Below, piece by piece: positions 1 through 5,482 of a stretch of DNA of 8,284 bases (the first letter of the stretch is position 1; every line of letters begins with the position of its first letter). The translations under genes and the position numbers were made by a program. The notes below the pieces were generated by a model. The model did not search any database and was not told the DNA's origin. It worked only from the letters and a program-made list of their open reading frames with translations. Origin of the DNA: Candidatus Aerophobus profundus SCGC AAA252-L23 (GTDB lineage Bacteria > Aerophobota > Aerophobia > Aerophobales > Aerophobaceae); the NCBI GenBank assembly GCA_000402295.1, contig AQRW01000083.1, positions 1 through 8,284 of the forward strand. The letters are read 5' to 3'.

Positions 1-56
1 TAAGGATTTTCTCCGTGGGTGGTGAACAGAATACTCAAAAGAGGTAGCTAATTAAA
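1..56. other. Left-edge sequence upstream of the ATPase subunit gene
   Basis: The three forward frames stop at 1-3, 23-25 and 45-47, so an upstream + strand gene could end at any of these. The short tails (seven residues ending at 23, fourteen ending at 45) do not resemble a V-ATPase subunit end that I recognise. AGAGGT at 41-46 is the likely ribosome-binding site for the gene at 57. No promoter is visible here, which fits an operon continuing from outside the window. Confidence 0.3.
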
Positions 57-377
57 ATGCTTAAGGTACTAATAATTGCTGAGAAGGAAACCTCTTTACC
101 CTTTCGGGGGATAGGAGTGGAGGCAATAATTCCCAGTAGTCAGGCTGAGGAGGCTAAGGTTCTGAGGGACTCTTTCAGAGGGGATTATGGAGTTCTTTTT
201 GTGGCTGAATCGATAGCCGGAAGATGTCTTGAGGTAATTGGAGAACTTAGTGAAAAAAATCCTCTGCCAATCATAACCATTATTCCCGACTATCCCCGGA
301 CAACTACCTCCCGGGTGGCCCAAGACATGTTAAAGAGGATGATTAAAAAAGCTGTGGGGATGGAACTTCCTGAATAG
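57..377 (+). CDS. V-type (A/V-type) ATP synthase subunit F
   Basis: This is the small central-stalk subunit of a V/A-type rotary ATPase. It sits with subunit D at the stalk linking the A3B3 head to the membrane ring, on the cytoplasmic side of an H+ or Na+ translocating complex. The 106 residues match the usual length of about 100-110. The sequence shows the family's layout: an N-terminal beta strand (LKVLIIAE), a middle segment VLFVAESIAG in the position of the family's 'ITERIAE' motif, the strand LPIITIIPD, and a C-terminal helix ending in MIKKAVGMEL. The ATG is 10 bases after AGAGGT. No other ATPase subunit lies downstream: the next gene is UPF0280, so if an ATPase operon exists it lies to the left and F is near its end. 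The low-similarity family makes the subunit call good but not absolute. Confidence 0.85.
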   Translation: MLKVLIIAEKETSLPFRGIGVEAIIPSSQAEEAKVLRDSFRGDYGVLFVAESIAGRCLEVIGELSEKNPLPIITIIPDYPRTTTSRVAQDMLKRMIKKAVGMELPE

Positions 378-401
378 ACTTCTCTTTTTTGTTTAAGTAA
401 A

Positions 402-417
402 GAAAGCTAAAGCTTTC
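402..417. repeat. Short perfect inverted repeat between subunit F and UPF0280 genes
   Basis: GAAAGCT-AA-AGCTTTC is a perfect 7+7 inverted repeat, which folds as a 6-bp stem with a TAAA loop. It lies 25 bases after the ATPase stop and just before the ribosome-binding site of the next gene. There is no T-run after it, so it does not look like a terminator. It may be an mRNA processing or translation-coupling element, or chance. Confidence 0.3.
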
Positions 418-444
418 GGGCAAGTTTTACCTGGAGGGGAAGCT

Positions 445-1182
445 GTGCTTATTTCAACAAACCGCAGGATATACAGAGATTTAATAAAATCCAGAGATTT
501 GTGCTCTTTCGAGGTAGACATAAAGGAGAGTGATCTTTTAGTGCTGGCTGATAAGAAATTACCTCAGGAAACAGAAGATGCTTTAATCGCCTGTAGAAAG
601 GATATCGAGCAATATATTTTTAAAAATCCCATTTTTAAGTCGTCCTTCAGGCCTATTCCTCTGAGGGACGATATGCCCGCCATTGTCAAAGAGATGGTCC
701 AAGCTGCTCAAAAAGCAGGAGTCGGTCCTATGGCAGCAGTAGCCGGTGCCATTGCCGAATATGTAGGTAAGAATTTATTCAAATATTGCCAGCAGGTTAT
801 AGTAGAAAATGGAGGAGATATTTTTTTGCAGTCCAGCAAAATGAGAAGGATAGGCATTTATGCCGGAGAGTCACCTCTTTCGGGAAAGATTGCTTTGGAA
901 GTTAAACCAGAAGATACCCCTCTGGGTATATGCTGTTCTGCTGGAACCTTTGGTCAGTCCGAAAGTTTAGGTACGGCTGATGCCGTGATTATTCTCTCTC
1001 CTTCCGCCGCTTTGGCTGATGCCGTAGCTACGGCTGTGGGTAATTTGGTCAAAAAAGAGATGGAAATCAAAGAGAGTTTGAAATTTCTAAAAGGTATTTC
1101 CGGAATCAGGGGAGGGATGGTGATCAAGGGTAATCACCTGGGAGCTTGGGGGAAAATAAAAATTGTAGGGAGAGCAAATTGA
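445..1182 (+). CDS. UPF0280 family protein (ApbE-like fold)
   Basis: This is a conserved protein of uncharacterised biochemical role, distantly related to the FMN transferase ApbE. It has 245 residues, normal for the family. Characteristic motifs are in order: GVGPMAAVAGAIAE at about 92-105, ENGGD at 121-125, CCSAGTFGQS at 163-172 (the usual family form is close to CTSSGTVGHS), then TADAV at 177-181 and ADAVATAVGN at 191-200. The start is GTG at 445, chosen because GGAGGGG (433-439) lies five bases upstream. The stop codon TGA at 1180-1182 shares its last base with the ATG of the next gene, so the two are translationally coupled. There is no signal peptide or membrane segment, so it is cytoplasmic. 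Substitutions in the SSGT-like loop (C-S-A-G-T, and Q for H) are within what I would expect for variation, but that loop would be part of any active site. Confidence 0.85.
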   Translation: MLISTNRRIYRDLIKSRDLCSFEVDIKESDLLVLADKKLPQETEDALIACRKDIEQYIFKNPIFKSSFRPIPLRDDMPAIVKEMVQAAQKAGVGPMAAVAGAIAEYVGKNLFKYCQQVIVENGGDIFLQSSKMRRIGIYAGESPLSGKIALEVKPEDTPLGICCSAGTFGQSESLGTADAVIILSPSAALADAVATAVGNLVKKEMEIKESLKFLKGISGIRGGMVIKGNHLGAWGKIKIVGRAN

Positions 1183-1871
1183 TGAAGTATATTAGAAATT
1201 TAGTTGGTGGGTTTGAGAGAGTAATAAAGGGAATTAATTTGAGGAAACTTAAACTTTATGGGCCGATAGCCATTGGAATAATGGCCGTAGTTGTTATTTT
1301 AATTCTTGTTCAGGGCAGGATGAACAGACTATCTCAAAAAGATTTTGATTTAGCTATGACCCTATACCAAGAGGCGAGTAATACTGAAACTGAGACCCAG
1401 GAGAAGAAAACTGAAAAATTCAAGGAAGCAACAAATAAGCTAAAGAAAGCCCTGTCAAGTTATCCCTGGGCCGAAAACCGCAGTCAGGTATTATTTTACT
1501 TGGCCAATTGTTATTACGCGCTGGAAGACTACGATTTAGCTCAAGAGATTCTTGAAAAATGGATAAAAAAGTATCCGGATGATTACTTTTTCCCTTTGGC
1601 TCAGCTTAAATTGGCTTCCATCCGCGAGCAGAAGGGAGAAACTTCTCGGGCCATAGAAATATATCAAGAACTAATTGAGAGATATCCCAATAGCGCCTTG
1701 GCTCCCCAGGCTGTCCTGGGAAAAGCTCGTTGTCAGGAGATTCTTGGAGAATGGAAGAAAGCTTTCCAGGACTACCAGGAACTTATTTCCCGGTATCCTC
1801 TCTCTGAAGCTGCCAGTTTAGGCAAGGTACGAATTGAGTCTTTGAGAGTGGAAGATAAAATCAAAACTTGA
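1182..1871 (+). CDS. Membrane-anchored tetratricopeptide (TPR) repeat protein
   Basis: This is a probable protein-interaction scaffold. The start is ATG 1182, overlapping the previous stop (TGATG) and preceded by AGGGAGAG; an in-frame ATG at 1146 lies inside the upstream gene and has no clear site. The 229 residues have a basic N-terminus (about 1-25), one hydrophobic segment (about 26-44, ending VVVILILVQG), a short charged linker, then helical TPR-type repeats at roughly 52-95, 101-134, 138-171 and 175-208. The repeats are marked by the recurring (K/R)YP turn and the A-x-x-x-(Y/L) helix pattern (ALEDYDLAQEILEKWIKKYP, then AIEIYQELIERYP). The positive-inside rule puts the TPR domain outside the cytoplasm. 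Architecture resembles the TPR_6/BamD-YbgF type of envelope proteins, but there is no lipobox, so BamD is unlikely. The partner and process are unknown. Confidence 0.8.
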   Translation: MKYIRNLVGGFERVIKGINLRKLKLYGPIAIGIMAVVVILILVQGRMNRLSQKDFDLAMTLYQEASNTETETQEKKTEKFKEATNKLKKALSSYPWAENRSQVLFYLANCYYALEDYDLAQEILEKWIKKYPDDYFFPLAQLKLASIREQKGETSRAIEIYQELIERYPNSALAPQAVLGKARCQEILGEWKKAFQDYQELISRYPLSEAASLGKVRIESLRVEDKIKT

Positions 1872-1977
1872 CAACTATTTGTTTTTATGCATTTTGTAAC
1901 AGGTAAGCTTTACTAAAAAGTAAGGTTCATAAAGCTTTAGGTATTCGAAAGAACCCTTTTTTGGCGAAGATAAAGTG

Positions 1978-2032
1978 GTAGCCGCAGGCTTTAGCCTGCG
2001 AAAAACAGGCGCAACCCGAAGGTTACGGCTAT
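1978..2032. repeat. Cloverleaf-like palindromic element (REP/MITE-like intergenic repeat)
   Basis: This is a compact nested palindrome. The outer arms are TAGCCG (1979-1984) and CGGCTA (2026-2031), extendable by a G-T pair. Inside are CGCAGGCT-TT-AGCCTGCG (1983-2000, perfect 8+8) and AACC-CGAA-GGTT (2013-2024, 4-bp stem with a four-base loop). GCCTG (1994-1998) could alternatively pair with CAGGC (2006-2010). A short T-run (2032-2036) follows the right arm. The GC-rich element stands out from its AT-rich flanks. It resembles dispersed palindromic repeats I know from uncultured-phylum genomes of the 'tagccgcaggctttagcctgcg' type. Only one copy is in this window, so repetitiveness is inferred. 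It may also end the upstream transcript. Confidence 0.65.
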
Positions 2033-2101
2033 TTTTATGAAATCTAAATTATTACTGTATTTTAGATACTTAATGACAAGTAGAAGGGAGGTACTCTAAA
2101 A

Positions 2102-2191
2102 GTGGTATCGGACAAAAGGAGAAGAAGAAAAAAAATTTCTAAGCACAAAAGAAAAAAGAGGAGACGGGCCAACCGCCACAAGAACAAGTAG
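2102..2191 (+). CDS. Ribosomal protein bS22-like / AURKAIP1-COX24 domain mini-protein
   Basis: This is a very short gene of 29 residues, 18 of them Lys or Arg and two His. Its core, RRRKKISKHKRKKRR at about 7-21 followed by AxRHK, matches the AURKAIP1/COX24 family pattern (KRRxKMSKxKxxKxxRRTRxxRRK). That family includes actinobacterial bS22, which sits in the small ribosomal subunit, and mitochondrial mS38. The likely role is therefore a small-subunit ribosomal component binding rRNA; this is from family knowledge. The start is GTG 2102, nine bases after a strong AAGGGAGGT (2084-2092). The stop is at 2189-2191, 14 bases before gltX, so the two are probably co-transcribed. It is short enough to be missed by ordinary gene callers. 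The alternative is a chance basic frame, but the strong ribosome-binding site and family match argue against that. Confidence 0.77.
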   Translation: MVSDKRRRRKKISKHKRKKRRRANRHKNK

Positions 2192-2205
2192 TTAGGGGTG
2201 AGCGA

Positions 2206-3687
2206 GTGGGTAGAGAAAAAAGTGAGGAAATAAGGGTCCGTTTTGCTCCCAGTCCCACCGGGGAACTACATATCGGGGGAGCCAGAACTGCTCTTTTCAA
2301 TTGGCTTTTCGCCAGACACCAAAGTGGTAAATTTATTTTGCGTATTGAGGACACTGATGTAGTAAGATCGCAGGAAAATTTTACCCAGTCCATAATAAAG
2401 GACCTTAAATGGCTTGGTCTAAATTGGGATGAAGGTCCCCAAGTAGGCGGAGAATACGGACCTTATTTTCAATCAGAGAGAGTTTCTATCTATTCTGAAT
2501 TTGCCGGCCAGCTTTTGAAGAGTGGCCAGGCTTATCTGTGTTTTTGCACACCTGAGGAGTTGGAAGAAAGAAGAAAAGAAATGCATAAGCTGGGAAAGTC
2601 TCCTCGAGATGATGAGCCCTGCCGAAATCTTTCTTCTGAGGAGAAGAGCCGCCTCAAGAAACAAGGGAGAAAGCCGGTGGTGAGGTTCAAAGTCACCAGA
2701 GAAGATAAGATTGTGGTGGAGGATCTCCTCAAAGGAAAAGTGGTTTTTGATTGCCAGACACTAGGCGATTTTGTTCTTATTAAATCGAATGGCTTGCCTG
2801 CTTTTAATTTCGCCAATGTGATAGATGATACTTTAATGAGAATAAACTATGTAATAAGGGGAGATGATCATCTTTCCAACACCCCCCGGCAGATTTTAAT
2901 TTATCAGGCCCTGGGTTTTTCACCCCCAGTTTTTGCTCATTTACCGATGATTTTGGGAAGTGATGGGAGTAGGTTAAGTAAAAGGCACGGAGCTACTTCA
3001 ATTTCCTATTACTGTGAACAGGGTTATCTTCCCTGGGCTCTGGTTAATTATCTGGCTCTTCTGGGATGGTCCACTGTCGATAGTCAGCAATTATTTGAAC
3101 CTGATGAATTGATAGAAAAATTCACTCTGGAAAAGGTGGGCAAGAGTGCGGCAATTTTTGACGTAAATAAACTCAAATGGATGTGCGGAGAATATATTCG
3201 ACGATTCAAACCTGAAGAGCTCCTGGAACTTTTGTTTCCTTATTTTGGTAAATTATTTGATATTCCAGAGAATCTTAGCTTGGTTGAGAGGGAACGTCTA
3301 TTAAAGATTGTCAAACTGGAGCAGGAGAGAATCAGAATACTCTCAGAGATAGATAAGGCAGAGTTTTTCTTTAATTCCCACTTTTCTTATGATGAGAAGG
3401 CAGTAAATAAAAGATTAAAAAGAGATTATGTGATTGATCTTTTGAAGCTACTAAAAGAGAAAATAGATAAACTTTCTTCTTTTACTGAAAATAGCCTGGA
3501 AGGGGAGATAAGAAGCGCCGCTGAGGAACTTTCTTTAAGTACCTCTAAATTATTTCATCCTCTCCGGGTAGCTCTGACGGGAAAAATGCAGGGACCAGGC
3601 CTGTTTGAAGTAGCAGTCACTCTGGGAAAGAAGGAAGTTTTGAGGAGAATTAACCGAACTCTTCAGATGCTTAAAGATATAAAATAG
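2206..3687 (+). CDS. gltX: Glutamyl-tRNA synthetase
   Basis: This class I aminoacyl-tRNA synthetase charges tRNA with glutamate using ATP in the cytoplasm. It has 493 residues, typical for the bacterial enzyme. The N-terminal Rossmann fold carries FAPSPTGELHIGGART, with the HIGH motif as HIGG at 22-25. The KMSKS-equivalent is LSKRH at 257-261 inside GSRLSKRHGATS. The zinc-type insertion has C112-F-C114 and C139, though the fourth position is Asn141. The C-terminal anticodon-binding helical domain ends with the typical LTGKMQGPGLFE segment. The start is GTG 2206 after AGGGGTGAG (2194-2202). It sits 14 bases after the bS22-like gene and seven bases before tRNA-Gln. Many bacteria with one GltX lack GlnRS and use a non-discriminating enzyme that also loads tRNA-Gln with Glu for GatCAB. 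Discriminating versus non-discriminating specificity cannot be settled from motifs I can place. Confidence 0.97.
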   Translation: MGREKSEEIRVRFAPSPTGELHIGGARTALFNWLFARHQSGKFILRIEDTDVVRSQENFTQSIIKDLKWLGLNWDEGPQVGGEYGPYFQSERVSIYSEFAGQLLKSGQAYLCFCTPEELEERRKEMHKLGKSPRDDEPCRNLSSEEKSRLKKQGRKPVVRFKVTREDKIVVEDLLKGKVVFDCQTLGDFVLIKSNGLPAFNFANVIDDTLMRINYVIRGDDHLSNTPRQILIYQALGFSPPVFAHLPMILGSDGSRLSKRHGATSISYYCEQGYLPWALVNYLALLGWSTVDSQQLFEPDELIEKFTLEKVGKSAAIFDVNKLKWMCGEYIRRFKPEELLELLFPYFGKLFDIPENLSLVERERLLKIVKLEQERIRILSEIDKAEFFFNSHFSYDEKAVNKRLKRDYVIDLLKLLKEKIDKLSSFTENSLEGEIRSAAEELSLSTSKLFHPLRVALTGKMQGPGLFEVAVTLGKKEVLRRINRTLQMLKDIK

Positions 3688-3694
3688 ATTTTGA

Positions 3695-3768
3695 TGGGGG
3701 ATCGGCTAGTGGTAGGCCGCAAGACTCTGGATCTTGTAGCGGAGGTTCGAATCCTCCTCCCCCAGCCA
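3695..3768 (+). tRNA. tRNA-Gln(CTG)
   Basis: A 74-base cloverleaf with encoded CCA (3766-3768). The acceptor stem TGGGGGA pairs with TCCCCCA. The D arm is GGC/GCC around a loop with AGTGGTAG. The anticodon stem CAAGA/TCTTG holds the seven-base loop CTCTGGA with anticodon CTG at 3727-3729, reading CAG. The T arm is GGAGG-TTCGAAT-CCTCC. The first pair is the weak T1-A72 and the discriminator is G73, the bacterial tRNA-Gln signature; U1-A72 is the known positive element for the GatCAB amidotransferase. It begins seven bases after the gltX stop with no room for a promoter, so it is almost certainly processed from the gltX transcript. Confidence 0.96.
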
Positions 3769-3821
3769 ATTTGATCAGTTCCAACCACAATTTTTAATTA
3801 ACATACCCAAAACCCTCCTTT

Positions 3822-3865
3822 AAATGATCCAACCAGTACCTCTTCGGTTACATTTTGGATGATTT
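3822..3865. promoter_or_regulatory. Imperfect inverted repeat just upstream of the -35 box
   Basis: AAATGATCCAA (3822-3832) faces TTGGATGATTT (3855-3865), complementary at 10 of 11 positions across a 22-base interval. The interval contains a second, imperfect pair GTACC/GGTTAC around TCTTC. Its right edge is 11 bases from the -35 hexamer. It could be an activator or repressor site, or an RNA hairpin ending the gltX-tRNA transcript; lack of a following T-run makes the terminator reading weaker. Confidence 0.4.
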
Positions 3866-3900
3866 GATGCAACTATTTGACATAACCTTTCGGGTACATT
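3838..3900. repeat. Near-duplicated 16/17-base motif, one copy within the promoter spacer
   Basis: ACCTCTTCGGTTACATT (3838-3854) and ACCTTTCGGGTACATT (3885-3900) differ by one deleted base and one substitution. They start 47 bases apart, about four and a half helical turns. The right copy fills the space between -35 and -10. Paired sites like this are typical of a dimeric regulator binding two operators, but the regulator is not in the window and its family cannot be named. Confidence 0.5.
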
Positions 3901-3905
3901 ATATT
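3877..3905 (+). promoter_or_regulatory. Sigma70-type promoter for the URO-D-family gene
   Basis: TTGACA (3877-3882) is a perfect -35 hexamer. A spacer of exactly 17 bases leads to TATATT (3900-3905), five of six matches to TATAAT. Transcription should begin near 3911-3913 and run through a leader of about 165 bases to the GTG at 4078. The spacer carries the motif ACCTTTCGGGTACATT (3885-3900), a near copy of 3838-3854, suggesting repressor control by spacer binding. Confidence 0.7.
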
Positions 3906-4014
3906 ACAAGAGCTCTGCCAAACAATGGGTAATTGGCCGAGTGAATCTTTCCCTTGCGTGCATAAAATATGTTACTCACTATGTCTTAGTACGGAATCTG
4001 ACTCTTGTGTCTGA

Positions 4015-4026
4015 GCCGTCGACGGC
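4015..4026. promoter_or_regulatory. 12-base perfect palindrome in the leader
   Basis: GCCGTCGACGGC is self-complementary over all 12 bases and centred on CG, about 105 bases downstream of the predicted transcription start and 51 bases before the start codon. It could be an operator for a LacI-type dimer (these often have central CG) or a small RNA feature. Chance cannot be excluded. Confidence 0.3.
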
Positions 4027-4077
4027 AGAGGTCGGTGACCTATTTGCTCGAGAATAAGGGCGAAAGGAAGTAATCCA

Positions 4078-5250
4078 GTGACGACAAAAGAGAGATTTGA
4101 GCAGGTGATGAATTTCCGGCGAATTGATCGCACACTCAAGTGGGAATGGGCTTATTGGATAGAGACACTCTACCGATGGAATCAGGAAGGATTACCTTTG
4201 TCCGATGAAGAATCTCAGGATTTGGTTGAGTTCAAGGAATCAGAGATACTGATCGGGGAAGCCTATTTCTCAGCCCAGAATGAACCTCGAGAAAAAGATG
4301 TACACGATTACTTTACGCTGGATCCTCGAATAGTGAGAGTACCAGTAAATCTATTTCTTTGTCCACCCTTTGAAAGGCAGATCCTTGCTCAAGAAGATGA
4401 CATTATTTTAATCAGGGACATAAACGGTGCTCACAAGAAGGTGTTTAGAAACCGAATTGCTATGCCTCAGTTTGTAAAGCGTGCAGTAGAAAACCGAGAC
4501 GATTTTGAGCAGATAAAAGAGCGCTTTGACCCAATGGATGAAAGAAGATTTCCGGTCAATTGGGATAGTCTGATTAAGGAATACAAGCACCGAGATTTCC
4601 CTCTGGCTTTGGGAGAATTTCGTTGTGGGTTTTTTGGCATCCTGAATGAGCTCATAGGTATTGAGAATCTATCGTATCTACTTCACGACGAACCCCAGCT
4701 GATAAAAGACATGGTCAATTTCTTTGCTGACTTCTGCATCACTCTATTCTCAAAAGTCCTTTCACAAATAGAAGTTGATTTTGTTCATTTCTGGGAAGAT
4801 ATGGCTTTCAAGACTGGTCCTCTCATATCTCCGGCGATGTTTCGCGAGCTCATTCTTCCTTCGTATAAAATGACGATTTCTGCACTAAAGGAATTTGGTG
4901 TAAAGATGTTCTTGGTGGATAGCGATGGAAACCTTTGGAATACAATCCCTCTTCTTCTGGAAGCAGGGGTTACAGGCATTTATCCTCTGGAAGTAGCAGC
5001 AGGAATGGATGTTGTGAAACTAAGGAAAGTGTTTCCAAAACTTCAGTTGATCGGAGGAATAGACAAACGAAGTATTGCTCAAGGAAAAAGAGAAATTGAC
5101 GAAGAGTTAAGTAGGGTAGCTACAATCATAGATAAAGGAGGCTACATTCCCTGCATAGATCATTCGGTTCCTCCAGATATCAGCTGGGATAATTTCTGTT
5201 ACTATCGGCGTCGCTTGAACCAGCTCATTGAAGAATTGTCGATGAGATAG
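4078..5250 (+). CDS. Uroporphyrinogen decarboxylase (URO-D) superfamily protein, methyltransferase-like, not HemE
   Basis: A 390-residue TIM-barrel protein of the URO-D/MtaA/CmuA superfamily. Start GTG 4078 has AAAGGAAG (4063-4070) seven bases upstream. The opening TTKERFEQVMNF matches the family's T-x-x-E-R-hydrophobic start. Conserved blocks are VHFWEDMAFKTGPLISP from 236, LVDSDGN near 280, GVTGIYPLEVAAGMD near 300, IGGIDKR near 324, and IPCIDHSVPPDISW near 357-370. True HemE motifs (the RxPGR arginine segment that binds the porphyrin) are absent, so heme synthesis is unlikely. Related proteins include corrinoid methyltransferases that use a His-x-Cys...Cys zinc site; here the matching places read H237-F-W-E-D and C359-I-D-H362, so metal binding is possible but different. 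No corrinoid protein gene is beside it. The gene has its own promoter and lies upstream of glycyl-radical, AllA-like and sugar-binding genes, suggesting a catabolic role. The substrate is unknown. Confidence 0.85.
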   Translation: MTTKERFEQVMNFRRIDRTLKWEWAYWIETLYRWNQEGLPLSDEESQDLVEFKESEILIGEAYFSAQNEPREKDVHDYFTLDPRIVRVPVNLFLCPPFERQILAQEDDIILIRDINGAHKKVFRNRIAMPQFVKRAVENRDDFEQIKERFDPMDERRFPVNWDSLIKEYKHRDFPLALGEFRCGFFGILNELIGIENLSYLLHDEPQLIKDMVNFFADFCITLFSKVLSQIEVDFVHFWEDMAFKTGPLISPAMFRELILPSYKMTISALKEFGVKMFLVDSDGNLWNTIPLLLEAGVTGIYPLEVAAGMDVVKLRKVFPKLQLIGGIDKRSIAQGKREIDEELSRVATIIDKGGYIPCIDHSVPPDISWDNFCYYRRRLNQLIEELSMR

Positions 5251-5482
5251 CTGTAGGGTTACACGTAAACCTCGTTCGATAGATACGTATTTTTTCTGAC
5301 TGTTAAGCAAATTTGACTACTGACGACTCTTCATGCCGATGGTATGCTTTCCTCATGAAGGGGTAGTGTTAGAAGTCACAAAGGGTAAAAAAGAAAAGCA
5401 ATGTCACACAAAGCACCAGAGATTACTCTTCCAAAGAATGGATGGGAATCGCTTTCAGTGTCACAGTCTTAGCCGTGAGTAG
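5251..5482. other. Intergenic stretch before the glycyl-radical remnant
   Basis: There is no intact gene here. Frames are broken by many stops. A 23-codon frame from ATG 5401 (beginning MSHKAPEITLPKNGW) ends at 5470-5472 and has only a weak purine run upstream; I do not recognise it. The stretch may hold decayed parts of the enzyme whose end survives at 5483-5696, but I cannot align any of it with confidence. No convincing terminator follows the gene ending at 5250. Confidence 0.4.

Larger units (their letters stand above)
3769..4077. other. 309-base intergenic region: promoter and long leader of the URO-D-family gene
   Basis: No coding frame of note in either direction. It holds an imperfect inverted repeat (3822-3865), a near-duplicated 16/17-base motif (3838-3854 and 3885-3900), a consensus-like promoter (3877-3905) and a leader of about 165 bases with a 12-base palindrome (4015-4026) before the gene at 4078. 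No T-rich terminator is obvious after the tRNA. The layout suggests a separately regulated transcription unit beginning here. Confidence 0.6.

Noticed and set aside
1146..1181. Longer N-terminus for the TPR protein from ATG 1146
   Set aside because: It would lie wholly in the UPF0280 gene and adds residues with no family feature; ATG 1182 has a ribosome-binding site and a stop-start overlap.
1868..1896. TTGACA overlapping the TPR stop codon as a promoter for the bS22-gltX cluster
   Set aside because: The -35 is perfect but the sequence 17 bases on is ATTTTG, a poor -10, and no nearby alternative is better. It may be real with an unusual -10, but I cannot support it.
4078..5250. HemE (true uroporphyrinogen decarboxylase)
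   Set aside because: The N-terminal porphyrin-binding arginine motif is missing, the length is longer than HemE, and no heme genes are nearby.
5264..5296. Terminator after the URO-D-family gene (CGTA...TACG before TTTTTT)
   Set aside because: The possible stem is only about four weak pairs with a long loop; too little to call despite the T-run.
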